Shown piece after piece: positions 1-10,029 of a stretch of DNA of 64,000 nucleotides. Positions within the stretch are counted from its first letter, which is position 1. Each line of letters opens with the position of its first letter. The notes under the pieces are model-generated. The model was given only the letters and a program-made list of their open reading frames with translations. It made no database searches and had not been told where the DNA came from. The position numbers were made by a program, and so were the translations under genes. Origin of the DNA: Isoetes taiwanensis (Eukaryota; Streptophyta; Lycopodiopsida; Isoetales; Isoetaceae); assembly GCA_021234155.1 (NCBI GenBank), contig JAJEKV010000020.1, positions 4,388,563 through 4,452,562 on the forward strand, given 5' to 3'.

Positions 1-221
1 TATTGGCCCCTAGTGTAAAATAACTTTGAATTTTGCCAAAACCAACACTTGAAAAGGGAAGAATTTAGACATGCTTTGTATTCTCAAAAAGTACCATCTC
101 TGAAAACAACTGCACGTAGTGAATAAAATAATTATTATATAATGAAGAGTGTTTCAATGATAAATTTGTAACATCACACATGGTGGTCGGGTTATATGTT
201 TTTGGTATTGTGACTAAAGGT

Positions 222-3200
222 CCAAATCAAAGTCTCTAATTATGCTTTTGTTTCTGATTCCACGCGCCGTGATTCCCTACAGCCCTGATCCTTTTCATGG
301 TTCTTTTACCTCTTTGTCTACTTGTGCAGTTGTCTTCAGGAATGGCAATTTTAGTGCCACTTCTTTCAACAAGTAGCAGCTTCCATCCCTCTAAAGAGCT
401 AGTGAAACTGGAGGTCAGATCTCTAAGAGCCGCTTTTGGCAAAATCTGGATGAGGATTTACCCTAACCTTGGTGCTCATCCGGTGGGCAAAGGCCGCCAC
501 CCCATCCTGATGAACTGCCTTTCATCAATGTCCATCAACCGCCCCTTCCCAAGCGCAATGCTAACGTCGTCCTGCCTACAGTCGCCAATCACGACCGACC
601 TCTCTTGACGTGGAAATATGTTCTAGAGATGTTGATTAGTTTTGAGTTTCGGTAGTGATTAAATACCCCAACGAATTAGGTTCCTCAGCCAATGCCCGAA
701 ATTCCAACACATTAAATGCATGCCATGAGTGCTCCATGGTCCATCGAAACCCAAGAAGCAACATGGAGGTATTCAAACCCTACTCGCCAATCTCCTCGCC
801 CATGGTAGTTTATATTTGTTTTGTACCCCAGAAATGAGTAGTGTCACTAAAAAATGTAACAAGAAAAAAAACAAAAGAGAACAAGAAAGGCACCATTATA
901 TTCGAATAGAAAACTAAAACAAAAAGAAGAAACAAGCCCAACGCAAGATTCCCGTAATAAAGTACTCACCAAAGCAATTCTCATAACTGCAAATTTTGCG
1001 AATCGGGGATCCAAGTGAGTTTTTAAACGGACCTGACAAGGCCGTATTGCATGCTCGAAAGTGAAACATCGATAAGACGCCAAGTTGCTTGGCCGCTGAT
1101 TCTGTTTGATGCCGGGCCGAAAAGCGTGCTGGAACCCGAAAATTTTAAAAGGCTGGTCGCCGTAATCTACTGCCCCTTTAGTTTAAAGCCATAAGGAAGG
1201 TCCAAGAATCACCAGCAGGAAATCTCGCGGTGGCTTTACCGTTCTAACTAAATTAGTGTAGCCCCTGTGGAATGATGGGAAGCAATGAGCGGAGCAATAA
1301 TGAATGCAGGTAATTGTTTCATATTTGAGCTTTTCGCAGAGTTTTTTGCTTGAGAGAATTTTTCTTAGGGAGCTCGAGTAAAAGCGGATCCGCCAAAGCG
1401 ACTGGCACGGCACGCGCAATTTAACGGCTTCCACGCACCCATCCCTCAAAATCTGCGCCGCATCGGCTAATACGTCAGTCGGATGTAGCCTATGGGATAA
1501 AGCTCCTCAGACCTCTCCCACGCCTCCACGTTGAGTTGCTCCATCGTATGTCCGGGTAGTGTGATAACATTTTTGGCTAGAAAGAAAAACAACCCTTTAG
1601 CAGCTGGAAAGAGCTAAGTAAACTATCTTCCGCCACCCAAAGTTATTCTAGAATACAAGCCAGAATCAATATTTTTCTTGTTGGGCGGCATTCCAATACA
1701 ATTTAACTCCAGAAAGAAGAAGGACTAAAAGTGTATTCTGGAATACACTTTCTACAACGCATCAAGTTAGAGTGTGTATTCGTGAATATCGCTACCGACT
1801 CAAGGAGTAAAAGGTATTCTGAATACACTTTACACTACAAGAAGAGAGAACGTAATTGAATACACCTCGCTCCATCGAGGGTACATTTCCGTGACCAATT
1901 AAATTCGTTGCTATCTCGGACGTAATTCTACAAGTGAAAAGGCAAGAATGATTGTATGCTTACTTCTTGTGTAACTCCTTCATATTTCTTCTCGAAAGTG
2001 TGAACTCCTTTGTCCACCACCTTGCTAAGCCGCTCTAGGGTATCAAAGTCAAGGAACCCCCATCTCCTCCGCATGATGGTCATTTCCTCTCGGGAACTTA
2101 GCTTATGGAGGGAGTTACTTTGGCGAAGAGAGAGATTTTGCTCTTGGTGCCTTCTGGATCTAAACAATTAAAATCTTAGTTAGTTGTATTACTTCAATTT
2201 TATTCCTCGAATACGCGGCGTAACCTTTTGAATTCTACCATCCCCTCAACGCCTTTACCAAAACCACTTGTCAGCGACCACGAGTGATGCCCGTTTGTTA
2301 GCCCCTCGGCCGTTAAAGGCAACACTCAATGGCACAACTTCTTTAAGTTCAAGGGAGTAAATCGCGGGTTTTTGAGATCCCTTCCCATATTTTCATGCTT
2401 GAAGATAACATATTCCTCTCGGCGCATGAATCTGATTTTGTCGACAAAAGCTCATTTTAACTGTACTTTCGTTGTCAATTGGCTGAGTGTTGGCAACGAT
2501 TTTAGCTTCCTCCAGCTTGGCCAAACCACAAGGTAGAGCAAAGAGAGAAACGGACAAGTACCTAGGATTTTTTTTCCTTGTACTAGTTACATCTCCCCTT
2601 TTTGCATGGTTCCCCAAAACATATCTGCGATATGTGTCCGCGATTTTTTTTCGCATCCTCGTACTCTGGAGAGTTGTGCACTTTACTCTCTATCAACAAA
2701 GAACAACAATTGAGCTACATGTGCATTGGGATTGCTCGGATTCCATTCCCGAAGTTCCTTAGGTGATGCGCGATATATCCCCTTAACCTCAGTTGGTCGT
2801 TCTCCAAATTTCATTTTTTGAGGAAGCTTCATAGTCAGACCAAAGAATAAATGACACCTTGCACAAATTTGTGCGTGGTTTATTTTCTTCCATTTTCTCT
2901 CATGTTTTATCAACTTTTTTCTTTTGATGGCAACGCCAAGGTGCTTTCTTTTGGTTTCCCCTTCTTCTTCTTGTGTGCATCCTCAGTAGAGCATCTTCTC
3001 GCTTCAATGATAGCGTTTTCTTAGGCTCTTTAGAAGTGCCTATGGTTTGCTCTCCGCTTTGGCCGGGTGGTGGAGGTGGTCGCTCTTCCTAACCCTGATG
3101 TACTCACGGATGGGCTCATGACCGCGGATGGACTCCCCTCATGGATTCCCCGATCTTCCTCTTCCCCTTTGTTCCGACTGGCCGGGGAAGTCCTCGGGCC

Positions 3201-3740
3201 GTTGTGTTTCTCGAACGTAATTAATGATGGCGTGAGTTTACCTCTTGTTCACGTGGGTAGTGAGAAACATGTACTTATAAAGAGGATGTGGATTTACCTT
3301 CACAAGTCTAAGGTAGGATTCATCAACATGAATAAAGCCTTGAGATGTCCTAAAAGATAATCTCCTCCCTTACCGGCCTACCTCACTCAATTTTACGTGA
3401 TGGTGCCTATGCATACCCTCAAGCCATCACCTTGGTTCCTGTATTCGCCACAGCGCGTAAAAGTCGTGGTGCTCGTGATTTCCGTATACCCTTGTAAAAC
3501 CATTGAGTTTGGAAGTTTTCGTGAATAGCGGCTTATCCGGACCTCAACCCTCTTCAGGGTGCGGCTCTCAGACGATTTTAAGAGGCTTCTTCCTGGCCAT
3601 GTTCCAGGTAAATCAGGTGGTAAACACGACCTTGTTATGGAAAAAATGTTGGCAAAGAACTATTCCGCATCACAAAATGGCCATGTGCGTGCTTTTGCAT
3701 AAAGAGGACAAAATGTCAAAAAACTGGTCTTAACAAAAGT
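222..3740 (-). pseudogene. ParB-like + N4/N6 DNA methyltransferase, decayed copy 1
   Basis: Read on the minus strand this repeats, in order, every block of the copy at 33.0-36.5 kb. Blocks are an N-terminal piece TSQGFIHVDESYLRL (about 3340-3250), a basic linker and PNAHVAQL..VDRE (2913-2683), the ParB-like core with VLGNH and EEAKIVANT (2656-2393), a helical block LERLSKVVDKGVHTFEKKYE ending at a GT donor near 1961, a short block with PGHTMEQLNVE (about 1590-1450), methyltransferase motif IV as DLPYGFK (about 1180-1200, out of frame with its flanks), and a tail ending FDLDL-stop. Motif I (FSGSGTT in the other copy) is not recognisable. Frameshifts and stops occur in nearly every block, so no product is expected. 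If intact, the protein would combine a DNA- or nucleotide-handling ParB fold with adenine-N6 or cytosine-N4 methylation. The domain calls are firm by comparison between copies; the activity is inferred. Confidence 0.75.
1733..1840. repeat. palindromic GTATTC-GAATAC repeats in intron of copy 1 methyltransferase
   Basis: Short imperfect palindromes lie between the helical block and the methyltransferase blocks: AAGTGTATTCTGGAATACACTTT near 1731-1753 and GGTATTCTGAATACACTTT near 1812-1830. The same motif fills the equivalent intron of copy 2 at 34.74-35.01 kb. Further decayed members lie upstream of the gene at 3893-4070. They are seen only in the two related elements in this window. Confidence 0.75.
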
Positions 3741-4470
3741 GCTAAAAATGCAAGCTAAAAATGCAGCAAATTAACTAAAAAACTAAGGAAAAGTAACTTC
3801 TAAAACCTAAAAACCGCGAAAGTGTATCCGAGAAATCATCAACTCCCAGCGATACCGATGTTCACGCCAATCCCAGAACCAACCCACCGTATTGGGTATT
3901 CCTAATACACTTTCGGCTGAAAGGGGAGGCGGGGTAGATTTCCGGCATCACACCCCTCGCCCACCGGCGCAGGCTCGAATACACCGCCGGTATTCCGCAA
4001 AGTGCACTGAATACAATCACCCACCGGGTTGCTTGTGCAGGAGCCCTCGAATACACTTTCTACCGGTGCGGAGTACAAATGCGTATTCCTATCGTCGGCA
4101 ATGATTGCACGCTGTACTTCTCAACGCACCGGCCCATGGTATTCTCTATGTAATACGCTCGAATATAATAACGGTTGTACCGGCGTCGGCCACTCTGAGC
4201 TCAGACTGAATACGAACGGGCTCAAATTTCTTTTAAAGGTATCATTTTCGCCTTGTTTTTCTATGTGATCCTAATACGTGCTCAGCCTTTACTATCCTAC
4301 CTTTGTGTATTCCGTATCAGCTTTTATTTTGACTTTCACCTGATTATAATCGAACTTCTAATTGTACTACACGTGGGCGCAGTATTCGGGAATAAGAAAA
4401 GCTCGCGACATGAAGTTTCTCAAATCTTTTACTATTTTGCAGCTTCTGTCAAGATGACGGAACTCGGCCG
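3741..4470. promoter_or_regulatory. divergent intergenic spacer of copy A with degenerate palindromes
   Basis: This spacer separates the minus-strand methyltransferase pseudogene from the plus-strand transposase-like pseudogene, so any promoters of both should lie here. It holds degenerate members of the palindrome family: GGGTATTCCTAATACACTTT near 3894 and TCGAATACACTTTC near 4049. The equivalent spacer of copy B (32.3-33.0 kb) has better preserved and more numerous members. No TATA box was assigned. The promoter role is inferred from gene layout only. Confidence 0.4.
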
Positions 4471-7400
4471 GTGGAATAAGCTTCCCACCACCTTTGTTGT
4501 CTCAAGCCTGCCCGGGTTCGAGGACACGCTTGAACAACGCCATTTCTAGTGAAGACCTAAGATTCTCCGACCCTTACCCCCCGGCTTCATCACGCTTGTT
4601 TCAAGACACACCCAGTCCAAAGAGTCCAAAAATGTAAATGTAATTAACTCCACCCTTCCAACCGGCCACCAAGTCCTCGGTGAGATGTAAAGACAATCGG
4701 CATCTCCTTCCAAAGAATCACCACCAGTTCCCGAGCAGGTTGCCACCACAATTCTTTGTTCCATCCCCGGGACCCTCTGAGCTCCACAAACAAAGGGTGC
4801 TCAAGAACAAGCTACCCCCTTTTGTAGTTTCAGCCTTCGTACAAACATACAAGGAAATCACGAAGCTTGAAGACCGTGGAGATTGATACAATTTCTCTCA
4901 CCAGACTTCACTACAAATGAGGACGACGCCTCCAAGATGCCTCCCTCTTCACACAACAACGGTTGTGACATGGATTTGCAGAATTCACCAGAAGCTCTAA
5001 AGGAGATGTTTGCAGAACTCCTTTCAAGATGGTACAAGAACGGTGATGCCACAACCTCTTATGGGCCATCACCATCCTTTAACTTTGTACCCAGCCTATT
5101 CAGGGAACAACTTCCGTGTTAGTTTTTTTCCTCTACAAAACACACCACTTTCGGACTGAGGAAGTCACTTGAGTAGAAGTTTCATCGGAAGATGAAGACA
5201 CCAACGAGGAAACAAAGAGATTACATGTTCTCAAGCCAATCTTCAAAGAAATTCAAGGTGGATTTTTGTTTGAGGGCGCGGCTCCCTCCTACAAGAAGAA
5301 GAAATCTTATGGATGAAACAAAATGAGGAGACTTTTGAGAACCAAATGTCTCATTGGGTTGCATCAACAATTTAATATGGCTAAATTACGGAAAGCTTTT
5401 AGAGACACAACTACGCCCATGACATTGGCGTAGAATGCCTACTTAGCTTATCATGTAAGACCGCATTCCGCAACATTCTTTTACATTAACCGGCCAAGAA
5501 GCGAGAAAATGCTATTTAGTTGGTTGTCCCACCGCTTAGGTCCATTTGGCATGTCTAGAATACACAAAGATCGACAAAAATCAGTAATTGATGATCATTG
5601 TGGACCAAGAAGAGTTGTAACCATGCATGCCCTTGTTCCACGCGTCATGGATGGAGAAATATTTTAGAGAAAACATGTGAGAAGCTACCTAACAGCAACA
5701 TGTATCATTTAACCGGATAACATCACCAAAAGATGTTTTTAATGAGTACAAAGAGACTTGCACTCAGCCGGCAAGACATCTCTTACTCACACTTCACCGT
5801 GACTAATGGAAAAGTGAATTGCCTTGTGAAAATTCCTAGAAAACATAGAATGTCCGCTTGCTTTCGAGGGTGTGCAGAATTAAAGAGTCAACGGCTTGCA
5901 AAGGCAGAGGTCGAAAAGAAGTAAGCTCATGTTCTCCAATCTCTCACTTGTTTTAGGAGAAAATGTTTTGACCTGATTTCTTCTACGAGATATTGTGCAA
6001 TGGTAACCTTGCGACATCGTGAACAACAAGCAAAGTGAGAGAGAAAAAAGCTTGCCAAGCATAGAAAAAAGCTCTTGAGCGTCCAATCGCAATACATGTC
6101 TATTGTGATTGATGGAATGGACCAAAAAAAAACAACTCTACCACATTTCTTGAACATTCCTAAGGATGTGCGGGAGGAATGTTTTGTTAAGGTCCACCTT
6201 GTAGGAGCTATGGTCTTCAAAGGAAGTCTAAAGTGCAAAGTATTTTGACGTATCCAAACTTGTATGGTGACCCTAACCTCACAATTACAATTCTTAACAA
6301 GGTCCCTGTGGCGAGCAAAGAGCAATTACCACGGTGCTTTATCCGCAACTTGACAATACTACAAGGAGAACAAGAATCAAACACTCTTTTATGTGACTGT
6401 GCCATGTTAGTGGAGCTAGGGATCTTTTAGAAAAGTGAAGCTTGGTTTCTTACTTGTAGGCCACACTCATGTCCGATTGACCAAATGTTCAAATAGATTT
6501 TCTCAGTGGCGCTTAGAAGGAAGAAGGCTTTCGTCTTCCTTCTTTTTAGTTCGAATTATTGAAGATTCTTACACTCCTACTCAAAGGGTCGATCTTCTTA
6601 AAGAGACTGCTGATTTTAGAGAGTTTGTTTTTCTCTCAACGTTCAAACAGAACAACAAGTCATGAACAAGTTGAATGATCTCACCTTTCAAAGATCATAT
6701 CAAGTTCTACTTGAAGGATGGCCAAAGCTTCTTCTGAGGGAAGAAGTATACCACAACTAAGGACCGAGTCCACCGGAGGGATTACGCTTCCTTAAATACA
6801 TTCCGACACTTCCTTCATAGAGCGTCTTTGAACAACTTCCTCTCAAAATCCTAAAAGAGTCCAAGCGAAGAAAAGTACCCCGAGTCATCCTTAAAAGCCA
6901 TTGAAAATGGAATTTCCTCGAAGCTTTAAGTACTTCTTAGAAGAAGATCTGGATGTGGTGGAGTAATTTCTTTCTAACAGAAAAATTGTTGTACAACATA
7001 TAGCTCTAAGAGCGGTTGCAAGAACCATTTCAATGGCCTAACACCTTCCATCAACCCCACACAAAAGCGGGTCCAAGCGATGCTACATTTGCACCTCGGA
7101 TGAGAAGCGAGGAGGACCGAAGTCATGTACCCTCGGACCAAGGCGCAGAATGAGCCTCAAGGTAATATCACAGAAATTACCAAAGGTATGCTAATTGCTC
7201 TTCCGGACCGGGAGGATGACAAAGGTCGGCCGTTACGGATAGCAAAAGTGCTTGACACGGTCAAGGAGGAAGGCTTAGTCACTAAACTCAAGATTCATTG
7301 GCTTGCAACACGCTCGAAAATGCTTTTGAAGGTAGATATGAGTTAGAAATGAGAAGCCAAGGAAAAGGGAGAAAGTCAAGAAGGTGGGTTGTAGGGACGA

Positions 7401-7749
7401 GCTAAACCTTAATGGCGTGACTATTTTGTGCTATGATTTTTAAATTGAAATCGACAATCGTCTCACGCCGAAGACTATCAATTTGCTTAAAAAGCTTGTA
7501 ATTACGAAGAAGATGATGAAGAAGGTGGTGACAATGCTTCACCGGCCTGTTGATAGTGATGAGGAAGATAACTCAAGCACTTCCTCGGATGGCGATGAAA
7601 GAAGTGAAGGTGATGACGATGGCATAAATGAATATGAAGGCGTCTGGATCCCTCTCTCATCACTCCTCACACTTTTGCACATAATCGAAGTCTTAGAAAA
7701 AGGCGTAAATTTTGCATGTGAATATGAAGATTCTATCTTCAAATTTTGA
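4470..7749 (+). pseudogene. DUF7869-type transposase-like gene, copy A (decayed)
   Basis: This is the plus-strand gene of copy A, homologous along its length to the minus-strand gene at 28.8-32.3 kb. Recognisable parts in order: a His/Arg-rich block HVRPHSATFFYINRP followed by GMSRIHKDRQKSVIDDHCGP (5450-5620); FLMSTKRLALSRQDISYSHF (from 5736); a core with QLDNTT (about 6348) and KLGFLLVGHTH (about 6438), equivalent to QLDNASGQNKN and GFMMPGHT in the gene at 62-64 kb; a block NEPQGNITEITKGMLIALP (7150-7205) and IHWLATR; and an acidic tail ending at 7749. Families with this core are spread through transposon-like genes of plants and animals. A DDE-type recombinase role is inferred from the Asp-containing motifs. 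Numerous frameshifts and stops break the frame. Confidence 0.7.
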
Positions 7750-8064
7750 GAATACTACAGTTTCAGTTACAGACTTACTTCAATTTTTTGTTAAATATTT
7801 TATCCTCTGAAATTAGAGTTTCTCTCTTTAAACATACTTGAAGAACATTCTATTTGCTAAGAAAAGTGACACTTTAAAAAAGTCAATTCTTTCGTTGCAA
7901 AAAAAAATTAGTCATTTGGGGGGGGTCAAAATAGAATTTCATGCATCTTTTTTTTTTTTAACCTCGTTTTACCCCCTTTTTGTAAAAAAAAAAGGGAATC
8001 TTTGAGGAATATTCCTTTTGCTCTCGTTTCAATGATTTGCTCCCGTTTAATACGCAATCTTGTT
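7750..8064. other. 3' non-coding end and right TIR of copy A
   Basis: This AT-rich tail follows the transposase stop. It has G-run and T-run segments near 7918-8000 that recur in inverse at 28540-28615 in copy B. The last 25 bases are the terminal inverted repeat (8040-8064). There is no gene here. Confidence 0.65.
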
Positions 8065-8098
8065 GATGTAAGAAGGAGTTGTAATACAATGAAAATAC

Positions 8099-8590
8099 TC
8101 ACATTAATGAACCAATGACCCTTATTATTGGATAGAACCGTCTATACTGTTCCAGTTTGAGGGTCGTTTTTTGTACAAGTTTCTTTTCTTCTTCACGATT
8201 GAAGTTCAAACCCTCTGGTAAACTAATGAAGGTCGGTATATAACTTGGTGCAATATATGGTACAAGCTGATGGAATGCCCCGGGTTCATCTATCACATTA
8301 ACTGGTTTCAGACCTTTAATCAATAAGTCTAAAAGTTTTCTAGCAGGCTGAGTCTGATCATCAAAAAAATAAAAAATATTTTTTCTTTTATTAGAGAAAA
8401 TTGCAGAAGCCTGCTGATCCAGTCTGATGTACATCCTACCCCTTTTGTTGTTTGGATCCCATGGCCAATTTGATCTCCGTGGCATAGTAACTTTTTGCAA
8501 ATCTTGAATCCAATTAAGATACCTCTGTTGAACTTCAAACCAGTCGTGTCCAAATCGTATGAAGGCAATTCTTAGCCACATATTTGGCAC
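8099..8590 (-). CDS. unrecognised protein, 163 codons, abutting the right end of copy A
   Basis: An uninterrupted minus-strand frame starts at ATG 8590 and stops at 8099-8101, only 34 bp from the right terminus of transposon copy A. The protein is mixed hydrophobic and basic, Trp- and Arg-rich near its N-terminus (WLRIAF, WIQDLQK), with no signal peptide or clear membrane segment. I do not recognise the family. The composition looks like real coding sequence (few low-complexity runs, no stop over 490 bp in an AT-rich region), but the start is a guess and upstream exons may exist. It may be the 3' exon of a gene or of an older transposon that copy A landed beside. Confidence 0.4.
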   Translation of the reverse strand: MPNMWLRIAFIRFGHDWFEVQQRYLNWIQDLQKVTMPRRSNWPWDPNNKRGRMYIRLDQQASAIFSNKRKNIFYFFDDQTQPARKLLDLLIKGLKPVNVIDEPGAFHQLVPYIAPSYIPTFISLPEGLNFNREEEKKLVQKTTLKLEQYRRFYPIIRVIGSLM

Positions 8591-9469
8591 TATGTTTTTT
8601 GTTCTTTTAACGTGCTCTCCTCATAGATGGATCATAATGCCTCAGTTTTAAGATATACTCAACAAATTGATGGGCGACAGTGAGGGGCATTCTCTATCTT
8701 GTTCTTCTTGATCTCCCACATAGTGATCACAATATCCATCATTCCCCCTTCCATAAGTATTAACAGACAAAGATCCTTCCCTTTATTACTCTTTGTGTAT
8801 GGCGGCATGGAATCTAAGGAGCGGATTCCAGGAAGTCACCGACGGGAGGTGGGAGCGGGTCCTGGAATCAGCAACCCAGTTCCAGGCCGCCACATCATGG
8901 TAACTGGGTCGCAGATGGTTTGCCTTCATATTTACCTTCGAATCACCTGCTGAGCGGAGTTGTCAATGAAGAGAGAGAAAAAAAATGGTAAACGGAATTT
9001 CCACCTTACAGGGGATTACGGCTGGGAGCCGCCTATTTTTCGGGGTTTTCGGCTGGAAACCGGGGCGGCGCCACTGCCGGTTTCCAGCCAGAAACCCCTC
9101 AAAATAGGCAGTTCTCTAGCACATGAACATGTGACTGGACCCTAAGGATGAATTTGCCCAGCGTTGCTGGGCTATAAGGCAGTTATTGGGTTCAACATTG
9201 TAAGATTCATGAAGCATTAATGGTGTGCAATTTGAGCTTCAATTTTTGTATATTGTTCAAGTTTCTGGTCATGGATGATGTCAATGTGGCATGACGTAAA
9301 AATACCATCTATTGATCTATCTATCTACCTACATCATGGAGACCTTGATGCAATTTCAACACTGTTGACATACCTAGAATTCTCTTGCCTTTACATTAGA
9401 TCAAATAATGTAGGTCAATTTTGTTATTTGTAGCTATTTCTTCCTCCTTTGTTTACTCAGCGCGTCATT
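8591..9469. other. no gene recognised; contains a strong hairpin
   Basis: No frame here has convincing coding character. The main structure is the inverted repeat at 9031-9109, described separately. The rest is unremarkable, with (ATCT)-like runs near 9310. Confidence 0.4.
9031..9109. repeat. 33-bp-arm inverted repeat (hairpin)
   Basis: The arms at 9031-9063 (begins GCCTATTTTTCGGGG, ends GGCTGGAAACCGG) and 9077-9109 (begins CCGGTTTCCAGCC, ends CAAAATAGGC) are nearly complementary, with a 13-base GC-rich loop. It could be the fold of a small non-coding transcript, a foldback element, or the core of a MITE. No flanking duplication was identified. Confidence 0.7.
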
Positions 9470-9738
9470 GAAAAATGGCAAAGGTTAGATTAGTTGTATG
9501 TTTATTAGAGAGCTATGTGAACGAAACTTGCAAATTTATTAATGAGTTTCGTATTGCTCGTCATTGAAAAATGGCAAAGGTTAGATTAGTTGTATGTTTA
9601 TTAGAGAGCTATGTGAACGAAACTTGCAAATTTATTAATGAGTTTGAAAAATGGCAAAGGTTAGATTAGTTGTATGTTTATTAGAGAGCTATGTGAACGA
9701 AACTTGCAAATTTATTAATGAGTTTCGTATTGCTCATT
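9470..9738. repeat. three-copy tandem repeat, 80/96-bp unit
   Basis: A unit starting GAAAAATGGCAAAGGTTAGA and containing AACTTGCAAATTTATTAATG begins at 9470, 9566 and 9646. Copies 1 and 3 are followed by CGTATTGCTC; copy 2 lacks this, so spacing changes from 96 to 80 bp. The copies are nearly identical, pointing to recent expansion. Confidence 0.85.
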
Positions 9739-9864
9739 TGGATTAGCAGGACAATGGAGATGCTATTATTATTATTTGCTCAGCATTTTTTATGCAAATA
9801 GATTGCATTATAGAAAGGGTGTTGAAAGACATTATGGAAATTGACTTGTAGTGAAGTAGCATTA

Positions 9865-10026
9865 GTGGGATTGCATATAATGTGATAGCTTTATTTGTGA
9901 TAAGAAATTTGGAGAGTGCAGATAATGATTCACATCACTTGGCTATAGGTGCCATCATAATTGTAGCAACATGTGTATTGGTGAAAGGAAGTGGGATTGC
10001 ATATAATGTGATAGCTTTATTTGTGA
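9865..10026. repeat. 36-bp direct repeat
   Basis: The segment GTGGGATTGCATATAATG..TTTGTGA occurs at 9865-9900 and again at 9991-10026, apparently identical, with 90 bp between. There is no associated gene. Confidence 0.8.
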
Positions 10027-10029
10027 GTG

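Larger units (their letters stand above)
1..8064. mobile_element. TIR element copy A: ParB-methyltransferase / DUF7869 transposase pair (left end outside window)
   Basis: This stretch is collinear, in the opposite orientation, with the complete element at 28463-36872: a minus-strand ParB-methyltransferase gene on the left, a plus-strand DUF7869-type gene on the right, and a palindrome-bearing spacer between. The right terminus reads CTCCCGTTTAAT..GCAATCTTGTT (8040-8064) and matches the left terminus of copy B in inverse. The 4 bases after it are GATG. In copy B the terminus lies about 350 bp past the methyltransferase stop codon. Here that stop is at about 222, so the left TIR should fall roughly 120 bp before base 1. 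Both genes carry many indels and stops, so the copy is old and non-autonomous. Confidence 0.8.

Noticed and set aside
3067-3360. 97-codon plus-strand ORF
   Set aside because: The opposite strand carries the conserved N-terminal block of the ParB-methyltransferase gene (TSQGFIHVD..), so this is a shadow.
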